Shown one piece after another: positions 1 through 8,816 of a DNA stretch of 37,360 nt. Location of the stretch: the NCBI GenBank assembly GCA_003281625.1, contig QCBL01000012.1, forward strand, positions 1-37,360, read 5' to 3'. Every line of letters begins with the position of its first letter. Positions within the stretch are counted from its first letter, which is position 1. The stretch is from Prochlorococcus sp. AG-347-I04. GTDB lineage: Bacteria > Cyanobacteriota > Cyanobacteriia > PCC-6307 > Cyanobiaceae. The notes below the pieces were generated by a model. It did not search any database and was not told the origin of the DNA. It saw nothing but the letters and a program-made list of their open reading frames with translations. A program made the translations under genes and the position numbers.

Positions 1-450
1 CTTGTTGCACAATTATTATTTCTTGAAGCGGAAGATCCCGAAAAAGACATACAAATTTATATCAATTCTCCTGGAGGTTCAGTAACTGCAGGAATGGCCA
101 TATACGATACTATGCAACAAATATCCCCTGATGTAGTGACAATATGCTTTGGAGTAGCGGCAAGTATGGGGGCATTCCTACTTTCTGGAGGAGCAAAGGG
201 GAAAAGGTTAGCTTTACCTAACTCTAGGATTATGATTCATCAGCCTCTTGGAGGTGCCCAAGGTCAAGCAGTAGAGATCGAAATACAAGCTAAAGAAATA
301 CTTTTTCTCAAGAAAACATTAAATTCGCTTTTGGCAGAACATACCGGTCAACCTTTAGAAAAAATTAATGAAGATACCGAAAGAGATTACTTTTTATCTC
401 CCTCAGAAGCAGTCGAATATGGATTAATTGATAAAGTTATCAAAAAGTAA
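1..450 (+). CDS. clpP: ATP-dependent Clp protease proteolytic subunit (5' truncated)
   Basis: Serine peptidase subunit that forms the barrel-shaped proteolytic chamber of the cytoplasmic Clp protease, working with a AAA+ unfoldase such as ClpX, encoded next. The reading frame is open from base 1, so the N-terminus lies outside the window; 149 residues are visible. In visible numbering the triad is Ser55 (GVAASMGAF), His80 (MIHQPLGG) and Asp129 (TERDYF). The 25- and 49-residue spacings equal those of the E. coli Ser97/His122/Asp171 triad, so this is a catalytically competent ClpP and not a ClpR-like paralogue. The NSPGGSV strand motif is present at 22-28. Cyanobacteria carry several ClpP paralogues; adjacency to clpX suggests the copy paired with ClpX. 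The ATG at base 94 is internal, not the start. Confidence 0.96.
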   Translation, partial: LVAQLLFLEAEDPEKDIQIYINSPGGSVTAGMAIYDTMQQISPDVVTICFGVAASMGAFLLSGGAKGKRLALPNSRIMIHQPLGGAQGQAVEIEIQAKEILFLKKTLNSLLAEHTGQPLEKINEDTERDYFLSPSEAVEYGLIDKVIKK

Positions 451-556
451 CAAGGGATATACTGATTTTTTAAGAATATGATGACGAATCGACATTTATA
501 AGCAATCCTAGTGAATAGGTAATATTTAACACCTTTCAAATTAACACTTATAATCG

Positions 557-1924
557 ATGGCTAAATTCGACGCCCATCTTAAATGTTCATTTTGCGGGAA
601 ATCACAAGACCAAGTAAGAAAGCTAATAGCTGGTCCTGGGGTTTATATCTGTGATGAGTGCATAGACCTTTGTAATGAAATTCTCGATGAAGAACTACTT
701 GATAATCAAGCGAACATAAACAACTCTCCGCAAGTAAAAAAGAAATTACCAACTGATAATCCAAAAAAATCTGTTCCTTTAGAATTAACCTCAATTCCTA
801 AGCCATTAGAAATTAAAAGTTTTCTGGATAATCAAGTTGTTGGACAAGAATCTGCAAAAAAAATATTGTCAGTTGCCGTTTACAATCACTACAAGCGATT
901 AGCTTGGAAAGTAAAAGAAGACAGTAAAAATAGCAATTCAACAGATTCACAAGCAACTAAATTACAAAAATCAAACATTTTACTCATCGGCCCTACTGGA
1001 AGTGGAAAAACACTATTGGCACAAACTTTAGCAGAGTTTCTTGATGTTCCGTTTGCAGTAGCTGATGCGACTACTTTGACAGAAGCTGGATATGTTGGGG
1101 AAGATGTTGAAAACATACTTTTAAGACTTCTACAGAAATCTGAAATGAATGTAGAACTAGCTCAAAAGGGAATTATTTATATAGACGAAATAGATAAAAT
1201 TGCAAGAAAAAGCGAGAATCCTTCAATTACTAGAGATGTCTCTGGTGAAGGTGTACAGCAAGCATTATTAAAAATGCTTGAAGGAACAATTGCTAATGTG
1301 CCACCCCAAGGCGGAAGGAAACATCCTTATCATGACTGTATCCAAATTGATACGAGTCAAATATTATTTATTTGCGGTGGGGCTTTTATAGGTTTAGAGG
1401 ACATCGTTCAAAAGCGTATGGGTAAACACTCTATAGGATTTACCACCAATTCAGATCAAAACAAAGTTGATACAAAAAAAATAGTAGACCCAAGAGATTC
1501 CCTGAAAAATTTAGAATTAGATGACTTAGTGAAATATGGCCTAATTCCAGAATTTATCGGAAGAATTCCTGTTTGTGCTGTATTAGATCGTCTCACTAAA
1601 GAAACTTTAGAATCTATTTTGACTCAACCAAGAGATGCATTAGTGAAGCAATTCAAAACTTTGCTAAGTATGGATAATGTCGAATTATCATTTGAGCCTG
1701 ATTCTGTCGAAGCGATAGCAAATGAAGCATATAAAAGAAAAACAGGTGCAAGAGCATTAAGATCAATAATTGAAGAGCTAATGCTTGACATAATGTATAC
1801 TTTGCCTTCTGAAGAAAATGTGAAAGAATTCACAATTACGAAAAAAATGGTAGATAATTTGTTCTCATCTAAAATTGTTAAACTTCCTTCAGGATCAAAA
1901 AGAATCATTAAAGAGTCTGCATAA
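557..1924 (+). CDS. clpX: ATP-dependent Clp protease ATP-binding subunit ClpX
   Basis: AAA+ unfoldase that recognises substrates, unfolds them and threads them into ClpP. The 455-residue protein has the N-terminal C4 zinc-binding domain (Cys10, Cys13, Cys32, Cys35), a variable linker (about 45-85), Walker A GPTGSGKT at 145-152, pore loop GYVG at 178-181, Walker B with DEID around 210-213, an RKH pore loop at 254-256, and the ClpP-docking IGF tripeptide at 293-295. The IGF loop shows it is a true ClpP partner. The ClpX-specific C-terminal AAA domain follows. Its length is slightly above that of E. coli ClpX because of a longer linker and a Ser/Asn-rich insert near 122-135. It lies 106 bp after clpP on the same strand and probably shares its transcript, although the gap could hold its own promoter. 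Confidence 0.98.
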   Translation: MAKFDAHLKCSFCGKSQDQVRKLIAGPGVYICDECIDLCNEILDEELLDNQANINNSPQVKKKLPTDNPKKSVPLELTSIPKPLEIKSFLDNQVVGQESAKKILSVAVYNHYKRLAWKVKEDSKNSNSTDSQATKLQKSNILLIGPTGSGKTLLAQTLAEFLDVPFAVADATTLTEAGYVGEDVENILLRLLQKSEMNVELAQKGIIYIDEIDKIARKSENPSITRDVSGEGVQQALLKMLEGTIANVPPQGGRKHPYHDCIQIDTSQILFICGGAFIGLEDIVQKRMGKHSIGFTTNSDQNKVDTKKIVDPRDSLKNLELDDLVKYGLIPEFIGRIPVCAVLDRLTKETLESILTQPRDALVKQFKTLLSMDNVELSFEPDSVEAIANEAYKRKTGARALRSIIEELMLDIMYTLPSEENVKEFTITKKMVDNLFSSKIVKLPSGSKRIIKESA

Positions 1925-1960
1925 AATTAGTGTTTAATTTTTTTAATTAGTGAAAAATAA

Positions 1961-3724
1961 ATGCCAAATATACATAAGCCTTTTCATCAAAAATATAGAC
2001 CAAACAACTTAGACGAACTGGTTGGACAAACATTTATATCTATTACACTCAAACAAGCACTATTAACAAAAAAAATTGCTCCTGCATATCTTTTTAATGG
2101 TCCAAGAGGGACTGGAAAAACATCAAGTGCTAGAATATTTGCAAAATCTCTAAATTGCCAGGCATTTGACCAACCCACGATAACTCCTTGTTGTAAATGT
2201 GACTTATGTAGACAAATTACAGATGGCAGCGCTCTAGATATTATCGAGATTGATGCAGCATCAAATACAGGAGTAGAAAATATAAGAGAAATTATAGAAA
2301 GAGCGAGATTTGCACCTACTCAAGCGAGATGGAAAGTTTATGTTATTGATGAATGTCATATGCTTTCAACGGCAGCTTCAAATGCTTTACTAAAAACTAT
2401 TGAAGAACCGCCCTCAAGAGTTGTATTTATCCTTGCGACGACAAACCCTGAGAGAGTTTTAAATACAATAAAAAGTAGATGCCAAAAGTTTGATTTTAGA
2501 AGAATAAACCCAAGTGATATTTTTCAACATTTATCAGAAATAGCCGAAAAAGAATCCATTGAGTATGAAGTGCAGGCCTTAAAAATGATTGCAAAAAGAT
2601 CTAATGGAGGGATGAGAGATGCACAAAGCCTCCTTGAACAATTGAATCTTTTACCAGAAGGAATAACTATTAATAATATCCAAAACCTCCTAGGAGAAGT
2701 ATCTGAAAGTGAATTAACAAATCTGATTAAATCATTAGTTGAGAATAATCCAGAGTCATTAATTATCACCTGCAACAAACTATATGATGCAGGAAACGAA
2801 CCTCTTCAAATAATTACCGGATTATTAAATATAACAAGAGATCTACTATTACACACTACAAATAATAAACATTCAGATCTTTATTATACGTCTGATGCAT
2901 TTCAAGATGAATTGGATAAAATCTCCAAAACAATAAATAAATCAACAATAATCAATTGGCATAATAATCTGAGAAATATTGAATATCAAATCAAATCAAG
3001 TGATAATCCAAGACTTTGGTTTGAAATACATTTAACTGGGCTTCTAGGTAATCAAGAGATAAACAGTTTTAAAAATAAGCAAGAAAGTAGAAATAATACG
3101 ACTGAGGAGAATCATGAAAGTAGAAAAAACATTGCCATTTTTAATAAAGAAAATATTTCTAATGAAAGTCAAAAACCAAGTATCAAAAAGGTGATAGTTC
3201 GCGATAAATTGATCGAAAAAAAAGACGAAAAATTAGAAAAATCCCAAGTTCTTGAAAAAGAAAGTCTTGAAACTATTTCTGACAATAACCAAAAAAATTC
3301 TGGATCAAATAATTTAAAAGATAAATGGGAATTAATTCTTTCTAAAGTAGAGTTACCATCAACAAGAATGTTACTTTCACAACAAGCCGAACTTGAAAGT
3401 TTTGATTCGGAGAAAATAACAATTGCATTATCTCCAAACTGGGAAAATATGATTAAGAGCAGAAAAATTATAATTGAAAATACTGTAAAAAAGATATTTG
3501 GAGATCAAATAATACTTAATTTCTCAACCAAAAATTTAAATAAAAGTAACCCAACAATTACTCCAGAAATGACCCAAAATGAAGTAAATAATTTTCGACC
3601 ATTAAAAAAAATAGAACCAAAAACTAATTCATCACCAAAAATATCTAACGAGGAGAATTATGATGATAGCTCAAAAAACTTAGCAAATTTTTTTAATGGA
3701 GAAATTATAGACCTTGATGAATAA
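1961..3724 (+). CDS. dnaX: DNA polymerase III subunit gamma/tau
   Basis: ATPase of the clamp loader, which opens the beta clamp and organises the replisome. The 587-residue protein has Walker A GPRGTGKT (47-54), a zinc module with Cys66, Cys77, Cys80 and Cys83, a Walker B/DECH motif near 129-133, an SRC sensor-1 element, then the lid and collar domains to about residue 350. Residues about 365-450 form a charged, Lys/Glu/Asn/Ser-rich linker that looks disordered, followed by a C-terminal region that would correspond to the tau-specific part. No intein is present, although some cyanobacterial dnaX genes carry one. It starts 36 bp after clpX and its stop lies 1 bp from the stop of the opposing glycosyltransferase gene. 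An A8 run at 3216-3223 could produce a shorter gamma-like form (see findings). Confidence 0.96.
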   Translation: MPNIHKPFHQKYRPNNLDELVGQTFISITLKQALLTKKIAPAYLFNGPRGTGKTSSARIFAKSLNCQAFDQPTITPCCKCDLCRQITDGSALDIIEIDAASNTGVENIREIIERARFAPTQARWKVYVIDECHMLSTAASNALLKTIEEPPSRVVFILATTNPERVLNTIKSRCQKFDFRRINPSDIFQHLSEIAEKESIEYEVQALKMIAKRSNGGMRDAQSLLEQLNLLPEGITINNIQNLLGEVSESELTNLIKSLVENNPESLIITCNKLYDAGNEPLQIITGLLNITRDLLLHTTNNKHSDLYYTSDAFQDELDKISKTINKSTIINWHNNLRNIEYQIKSSDNPRLWFEIHLTGLLGNQEINSFKNKQESRNNTTEENHESRKNIAIFNKENISNESQKPSIKKVIVRDKLIEKKDEKLEKSQVLEKESLETISDNNQKNSGSNNLKDKWELILSKVELPSTRMLLSQQAELESFDSEKITIALSPNWENMIKSRKIIIENTVKKIFGDQIILNFSTKNLNKSNPTITPEMTQNEVNNFRPLKKIEPKTNSSPKISNEENYDDSSKNLANFFNGEIIDLDE

Positions 3725-3725
3725 A

Positions 3726-5027
3726 TTAAACTCCAGTGTGAATAGTTTTTCGCCAAAGTATCTTTTTGGGAAAAATAGACATCTTTATTGTTACCCAAGG
3801 AATTACTAAAAACCAATGTGATAAATAAAAAACCGAGACAAATACCATCAAAAAATTGCTTTTTTGCAATACTGGTACTTCGCTTTTACAAGAAGAACCG
3901 TACCAAAACGCAATTCCAGATAACATAAAAGCTGTTAATGAAATAGGCCAGTAAATTGGTGAATCTAACAAAGCAATACTGAAAAATAAATCAAAAATAG
4001 AAATTATTGGTAGTGCATATTGCAAGATGAAGAAGTAAGTTAAATCAAATTTTTGCAAATAATCAATTTTATTAGTAAATAATTGATCTCCATAATCAAA
4101 GAATCTTTGCAAACCCCCCTCTGCCCATCTTTGCCTTTGCGCTAATAAAGCATTTAAATTCTCAACTGCTTCCTCCATAACTGGAGGATCCCACAAGATT
4201 CCAATTCTAGATTTTGATAATAATAATCTTAAACTCAAATCAAGATCATCTGTAACTGTATCTTCATTAAAAGAACCACATGCCAATAATATTTCTTTCT
4301 TAATTAGTTGGCCATTTCCCCTTAATTCAGAGACTCCAGCAACTGATAATCTCCCATATTGAAAGATTGCGTCCATAGCCATTTCCATTGACTGACAAGA
4401 AGTTAAAAAATTCTTACTTACATTTGTTACTGATTTTCTTAGTTGAACTGCAGACCAATCACCCTCTTCTACAAAACTAAATAACCTTATCAAAGAATCT
4501 TGCTTTAATTCAGCATCAGCATCCAAAACTAATAACCATTCACCATGAGTAAACTGCAAGGCATAATTCAAAGCTCCTGACTTTCCTCCTCCTGCATTTG
4601 GAGAACGACTTATGACTTTTAGCTTGTCATATTGTCTAGCTAATCGATCTAAAATTAAAGGCGTCTTATCAGAGCTACCATCATCGATTATGTAAATATT
4701 TAATTTATTTGTTGGATAATCTAAACTAAATAATCTTTCAACTAATCTTGCTATGACATTTTCTTCATCTCTAGCAGCGACTAAAATATCAAGCACAGGT
4801 AACTCTTTATTACTAATTCTTCTGCTTACAATGTTTACAACGTTGTTCCTTGTGACATTTCTAGAAATAACTATTAAACCGTAAAAAACAATCACAAATG
4901 AAAGAGTCAATATAATGTAAAAGAAATTTTCGATATTGAAAGCATGAGGAATAAAAGCTATAAAAAAACAAGCACTAAGAAATATAAACGACTTCAATCT
5001 TCGATTTTTATAAAAACCCTTACTCAT
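3726..5027 (-). CDS. Processive family-2 glycosyltransferase, membrane-bound
   Basis: A GT2 enzyme of the cellulose/hyaluronan/PgaC synthase type, which transfers sugars from a nucleotide sugar on the cytoplasmic face while held in the inner membrane. The 433-residue protein has two N-terminal hydrophobic helices (about 12-26 and 35-55), a GT-A domain with DDGS (115-118), DAD (169-171, metal/UDP binding), TDDLD (259-263) and the processivity motif QRQRW (297-301), then three or more C-terminal membrane helices (about 330-425). The QxxRW motif separates it from ordinary single-transfer GT2 enzymes. The sugar and polymer cannot be told from the sequence; no PilZ domain or partner synthase subunit is visible. 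It lies 26 bp downstream of the SpoIID-like gene on the same strand, which hints at a cell-envelope role. Start ATG at 5027. Confidence 0.85.
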   Translation of the reverse strand: MSKGFYKNRRLKSFIFLSACFFIAFIPHAFNIENFFYIILTLSFVIVFYGLIVISRNVTRNNVVNIVSRRISNKELPVLDILVAARDEENVIARLVERLFSLDYPTNKLNIYIIDDGSSDKTPLILDRLARQYDKLKVISRSPNAGGGKSGALNYALQFTHGEWLLVLDADAELKQDSLIRLFSFVEEGDWSAVQLRKSVTNVSKNFLTSCQSMEMAMDAIFQYGRLSVAGVSELRGNGQLIKKEILLACGSFNEDTVTDDLDLSLRLLLSKSRIGILWDPPVMEEAVENLNALLAQRQRWAEGGLQRFFDYGDQLFTNKIDYLQKFDLTYFFILQYALPIISIFDLFFSIALLDSPIYWPISLTAFMLSGIAFWYGSSCKSEVPVLQKSNFLMVFVSVFYLSHWFLVIPWVTIKMSIFPKKILWRKTIHTGV

Positions 5028-5053
5028 AAAAGTAAATTTTAATTACTTAACTT

Positions 5054-6592
5054 TCATTGAGACAATATCTCAAATTTTTTCAGTTTTGCTTTTGGATAGT
5101 AATGATTCAATATTTGTTCATAAGAAAATCCTAATTTAGCCATTTCAATCGCCCCTGACTGAGATAAACCTACACCATGACCGAAGCCTCCCCCTCTCAA
5201 AAGCCATAAATCATCACTTAATTTATTAATAGTAAACAAATTACTAGGTATAAAATTTAATACCCGTCGAATATCATCTTTAACTAAAACAATAGATTTA
5301 TTAACTTTGTCCGTTCGTATTTCCAATTTTGTCACTCTGCCACTCGACCCACGTTCAATAGAATTTACATCCAAAACATCGTCATTAATACTTATAAGTT
5401 TGTTTTTAATTAACTTTTCTTTAATTTCAAGACTAGAAATTTTCTTATTCCATCGAAAAAGAGAATGATTACTCCCATAAAACTGTTCTTTATCAAAATC
5501 TAAAAAATTATTTAAATCAGATTCATTTATAATTGGAAGTTTAAAAATTTTATTTAATGATTTAGAACCATCAATGATCGAATTGAAATAAGAATAATCT
5601 TGAATTTGCCAAGACTCTCCTGAAGTAGCAGATAAACCACCATTAGAACCATGGTAAAAAGCATTAATTGGTTGATTTCTATAAGTGAGAATTAAATTTG
5701 AAGTTGCCTCTATAGCTTTTTTCACATTTTTATTTGTTATTTTAGGAGGTTTATAAACTTGACATTGAGTGGTGATACATAAATGATATTTGTCCATATT
5801 AAATCTATCAGAATTAAATATTCCCCAAGTTCTTGCAATAACTGCTTGAGCTTTGAGTGCTTCTAAAGGAGAATTAGGTCCAATTTCATATGGCAAAACG
5901 CCTGCCAAATAATCATCAAATTCAATTTTTTGAACTAATGTCCAAGTTCCATATAAATCTTTTAATAAATAAAAATTTTTGCCAAAATTGACACCATTTA
6001 TTGTTATGTCCTCTTGAGCATAAATATATATAGGTCCTTCGAGTTTCATAAGACGAAATTTACTTCTAAGAACAGGAGTAATTTGAAAATTTTTTATTTT
6101 TCTAGAAATCTTATTTTTTAATTCAAACTGTGGAAGATCATCTTCAAGAGGAATCCATACTTCCCAATTTTTAGGGTAGGCAACAGTCGTCTTAAATCCT
6201 TTATCTTTAAATCTATCTGCTTGTTTTTTTGCTGATTCATAGCTAGCAAAAGGACCAAAAATAATTCTTTCTATTGTTTTTGGATTTTCAATGGGTATAT
6301 CCATCCAACTAATATTAATCTCTTTTGATTTATGTTTAATACCGTTGGACGATATCAGATTTAAAAAACCTTTATCAGTTATAAAATTAATATTCTTTTT
6401 TTTTGAAAAACTGTCATTCTCCCCGCCTAAATATTGCTTTAAACCAATTAAAAATTTTCCTTTTTTAATTTCATTATTAAGTTCAACCTTTTGCAATTCT
6501 TCTCCTTTGACATTCGCAGTAAATTTAATGTTTATTAAAAAGAGAGGAATACATCCTAAGAATAAGTATAAAAAGGCAAATTTCAGTTTCAT
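5054..6592 (-). CDS. SPOR-like and SpoIID/LytB domain protein (cell-wall remodelling)
   Basis: Probable exported or membrane-anchored peptidoglycan-acting protein. The 512-residue product starts with a hydrophobic signal/anchor (about 4-24). A SPOR-like segment follows (about 107-148, beginning IIFGPFASYESAKKQADRF), which in other proteins binds denuded glycan strands. The SpoIID domain covers about 185-505, with the candidate catalytic Glu236 in LPYEIGPNSPLEALKAQA, the FYHGSNGG motif (312-319) and the C-terminal GFGHGVGLSQSGA motif. SpoIID of sporulating bacilli is a lytic transglycosylase; in non-sporulating bacteria the family is taken to act in wall turnover or as an amidase enhancer. It faces rpmI divergently and is followed closely by the glycosyltransferase gene. 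Domain assignment is sound, the precise activity is inference. Confidence 0.85.
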   Translation of the reverse strand: MKLKFAFLYLFLGCIPLFLINIKFTANVKGEELQKVELNNEIKKGKFLIGLKQYLGGENDSFSKKKNINFITDKGFLNLISSNGIKHKSKEINISWMDIPIENPKTIERIIFGPFASYESAKKQADRFKDKGFKTTVAYPKNWEVWIPLEDDLPQFELKNKISRKIKNFQITPVLRSKFRLMKLEGPIYIYAQEDITINGVNFGKNFYLLKDLYGTWTLVQKIEFDDYLAGVLPYEIGPNSPLEALKAQAVIARTWGIFNSDRFNMDKYHLCITTQCQVYKPPKITNKNVKKAIEATSNLILTYRNQPINAFYHGSNGGLSATSGESWQIQDYSYFNSIIDGSKSLNKIFKLPIINESDLNNFLDFDKEQFYGSNHSLFRWNKKISSLEIKEKLIKNKLISINDDVLDVNSIERGSSGRVTKLEIRTDKVNKSIVLVKDDIRRVLNFIPSNLFTINKLSDDLWLLRGGGFGHGVGLSQSGAIEMAKLGFSYEQILNHYYPKAKLKKFEILSQ

Positions 6593-6628
6593 AAGTTAGA
6601 ACTTTCTTAATCAATTAAAAACTTTAAT

Positions 6629-6657
6629 TTGCACCAATGCGTATAAAGGTTTAGATT
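6629..6657 (+). promoter_or_regulatory. Possible promoter of the rpmI-rplT-thiG transcript
   Basis: In the 91-bp divergent gap before rpmI, TTGCAC (6629-6634) and TAGATT (6652-6657) lie 17 bp apart and about 27 bp before the rpmI start. The spacing is right for a sigma-70-type promoter, but both hexamers are imperfect and A+T-rich DNA makes chance matches common. No infC and no long leader precede rpmI, so the L20-binding leader known from enteric bacteria and bacilli is not apparent. Confidence 0.3.
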
Positions 6658-6683
6658 ATCCTAATTAAACACATTTGACTTAA

Positions 6684-6881
6684 ATGTCTAAACTAAAAAC
6701 TCGTAAATCTGCTGCCAAAAGATTTAAAGCTACTGCGACGGGTAAATTCATGAGAAGAAGAGCTTTCCATAATCATTTACTTGATCATAAAAGCTCAAAA
6801 TTAAAAAGACATCTATCAACAAAAGCAGTAGTTGATGAAAGAGATGCTGATAATGTAAGATTAATGATTCCATACTCATAA
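6684..6881 (+). CDS. rpmI: 50S ribosomal protein L35
   Basis: Small basic protein of the large ribosomal subunit. The 65-residue sequence has the family's N-terminal [15 protein letters not shown] pattern and the Lys/Arg-rich body with the [13 protein letters not shown] segment, and matches the usual L35 length of about 65. It is the first gene of a same-strand run rpmI-rplT-Ycf37-like-thiG, with rplT 28 bp downstream. In many bacteria infC precedes rpmI; here the upstream neighbour is the divergent SpoIID-like gene, so infC must lie elsewhere. Confidence 0.98.
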   Translation: MSKLKTRKSAAKRFKATATGKFMRRRAFHNHLLDHKSSKLKRHLSTKAVVDERDADNVRLMIPYS

Positions 6882-6909
6882 ATCTTTAACCAATTTTTAT
6901 TAGATATTC

Positions 6910-7257
6910 ATGGCACGCGTAAAAAGAGGCAACATAGCCAGAAAAAGAAGAAACAAAATCTTAAACCTTGCAAAAGGTTTTAGAGGCGGCAACAAAAATC
7001 TTTTCAGGACAGCAAATCAAAGAGTGATGAAGGCTCTTTGTAATGCTTATAGGGATAGAAGAAGAAGAAAAAGAGATTTTAGAAGACTTTGGATTTCTAG
7101 AATTAACGCATCTGCCAGGATAAATGGAACAAACTATAGCAAGTTGATAAATGGCATGAAAAATTCAGAAATTATTTTAAATAGAAAAATGCTTGCTCAA
7201 TTAGCCTTGAACGATCCTAAGTGTTTTGAAAAAATTGTTTCTTCCGTTAGTAAGTAA
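6910..7257 (+). CDS. rplT: 50S ribosomal protein L20
   Basis: Large-subunit ribosomal protein that binds 23S rRNA early in assembly. The 115-residue protein opens with MARVKRGN, continues through the very basic N-terminal extension and the [20 protein letters not shown] helix, and has the usual globular C-terminal half ([19 protein letters not shown]). Its length is typical. It follows rpmI by 28 bp and precedes the Ycf37-like gene by 34 bp, so the ribosomal pair probably leads the transcript that carries the next two genes. Confidence 0.98.
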   Translation: MARVKRGNIARKRRNKILNLAKGFRGGNKNLFRTANQRVMKALCNAYRDRRRRKRDFRRLWISRINASARINGTNYSKLINGMKNSEIILNRKMLAQLALNDPKCFEKIVSSVSK

Positions 7258-7291
7258 AAAAAGAATATAATCTAGAAAAAAAATATAAATA

Positions 7292-7849
7292 ATGGAAATA
7301 TTTTCCTTCCAACCTTACTTAATAATTCTTTTTGTTGTATTAATAATAATTTCTATTTTTGTATTCAGACAATTTCTAAAAACAAGAAGTGAAGAATTAA
7401 ATTTAGTCAAATTCGAGCAAAAAGGTTTAGATTCTCTCACTCAAGCTTCAGAATTATATGAATTTGGGTCTATTCAGATAAAAAAAAGATTATATTCTGA
7501 AGCTACTAAAACTTTTTTAAAAGCAATTGAAAATTATGAAAATGAACCTGATGAAGCCAAAGCGATAATAAATAATGCTTTAGGATTTTCTTATGCTGCT
7601 CAAAATGAATTTAAGAAAGCAATTAAACACTATAACTCTGCAATAAAATCGCTTCCAGAATATCCTATAGCCCTAAATAACCTCGCATCAGCACAACAGC
7701 GTTTACTTGAGTACGACTTGGCATATGAAACTTATCAAAAGGTTTTGGTGATAGATCCAAAAAACAAAACAGCAATTAAAAAAAGTAAGGAGTTAGAAAA
7801 AAGAAACAATTATAAACCTTATAAAGGTATTAAAGATAAGGGGTTCTAA
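7292..7849 (+). CDS. Ycf37-like TPR membrane protein, putative photosystem I assembly factor
   Basis: The 185-residue protein has one N-terminal membrane helix (about 8-26), a basic stop-transfer stretch (FLKTRSEE), and about three tetratricopeptide repeats (roughly 55-88, 91-124, 125-158; for example [19 protein letters not shown] and [20 protein letters not shown]). This layout of one helix plus three TPRs in about 175-185 residues is that of cyanobacterial/plastid Ycf37, which helps assemble or stabilise photosystem I. The domain content is seen directly; the Ycf37 link rests on recalled resemblance and length, and another TPR scaffold is possible. It ends 2 bp before thiG, so the two are probably translated from the same message. 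Confidence 0.65.
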   Translation: MEIFSFQPYLIILFVVLIIISIFVFRQFLKTRSEELNLVKFEQKGLDSLTQASELYEFGSIQIKKRLYSEATKTFLKAIENYENEPDEAKAIINNALGFSYAAQNEFKKAIKHYNSAIKSLPEYPIALNNLASAQQRLLEYDLAYETYQKVLVIDPKNKTAIKKSKELEKRNNYKPYKGIKDKGF

Positions 7850-7851
7850 AT

Positions 7852-8646
7852 ATGGAAAATTCTTCTTCTTTACTAATTGGTGGAAAACAATTTTCCAGTA
7901 GATTAATGGTTGGTACTGGCAAATACAAAACTACTCAAGATATGGTGGAAAGTTTGTCAAATTCTGAAACGGAAATTATAACCGTCGCTGTTAGAAGAAT
8001 TAAAAATGATCAGGCAGGAGAAAATTTACTCGAAAATATCAACTGGGAAAAATACTGGATGCTTCCTAATACAGCTGGTTGTGTTAATTCCGATGAGGCA
8101 GTCAGAATAGCAATTTTAGGAAGAGAACTTGCAAAATTATCTGGTCAAGAAGAAAATAATTTTGTGAAGTTAGAAGTTATTCCTGACAAAAAGTATTTGC
8201 TACCAGATCCAATAGAAACTCTTAAAGCAGCCGAAATTTTAATAAAAAAGGGTTTCGCTGTACTTCCTTATATCAATGCAGATCCTATTCTTGCAAAAAG
8301 ATTAGAAGAAATAGGTTGTGCAACTGTAATGCCATTGGGCTCGCCAATAGGCTCCGGGCAAGGTTTGTTAAATTTATCAAATATAAAGATAATTATTGAG
8401 AATGCAAAAGTGCCAGTAATAATTGACGCAGGAATTGGAGTGCCTAGTGAAGCTTCTCAAGCCATGGAAATTGGAGCTGATGGGGTTTTAATCAATAGTG
8501 CAATAGCACAAGCTGCAAATCCTCCTCTAATGGCTAAAGCGATAAATTATGGTGTGAAAGCTGGCAGGCAAGCTTTTCTGGCAGGAAGAATTAAAAAACA
8601 AGACTTTGCAGTAGCAAGTTCGCCGGAAAAAAACATATCTATCTAA
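7852..8646 (+). CDS. thiG: Thiazole synthase ThiG
   Basis: Forms the thiazole phosphate ring of thiamine from deoxyxylulose-5-phosphate, dehydroglycine and the ThiS thiocarboxylate. The 264-residue TIM-barrel protein shows the opening [25 protein letters not shown] at 44-49, the Schiff-base lysine Lys106 in VKLEVI, the LLPDPIETL segment, [12 protein letters not shown], and the phosphate-binding end ([20 protein letters not shown]). Length is normal. The start ATG is 2 bp after the preceding stop. No TPP riboswitch is possible in so small a gap, and no other thiamine gene is adjacent, so regulation, if any, would come from the upstream ribosomal-protein promoter. Confidence 0.97.
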   Translation: MENSSSLLIGGKQFSSRLMVGTGKYKTTQDMVESLSNSETEIITVAVRRIKNDQAGENLLENINWEKYWMLPNTAGCVNSDEAVRIAILGRELAKLSGQEENNFVKLEVIPDKKYLLPDPIETLKAAEILIKKGFAVLPYINADPILAKRLEEIGCATVMPLGSPIGSGQGLLNLSNIKIIIENAKVPVIIDAGIGVPSEASQAMEIGADGVLINSAIAQAANPPLMAKAINYGVKAGRQAFLAGRIKKQDFAVASSPEKNISI

Positions 8647-8789
8647 TTCTCTTTATTTAGCAAAGTTTAAAAAGAAAGTAAAAATTTATTATTTGCTTTA
8701 ATCTTTCATATTAAGAAAGAAGATTTGAAACTATTTACAATGTTTTTTCGCAAAGTGGAAGCACACTGTAGTAATTTAATAAATATATT

Positions 8790-8816
8790 ATGAATCTTTT
8801 AATTCTGGAGTTCTGA
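8790..8816 (+). other. Eight-codon leader ORF abutting the sqdB start
   Basis: ATG at 8790 opens a frame of eight codons (MNLLILEF) that stops with TGA at 8814-8816, directly before the GTG start of sqdB. The GGAG at 8807-8810, which serves as the sqdB ribosome-binding site, lies inside this frame. The geometry would allow stop-and-restart translation, but no ribosome-binding site for the small frame itself is evident. It may well be chance. Confidence 0.25.

Noticed and set aside
8740..8793. A 17-codon ATG frame in the sqdB upstream gap
   Set aside because: No ribosome-binding site, no protein-like features, and short frames are frequent by chance.
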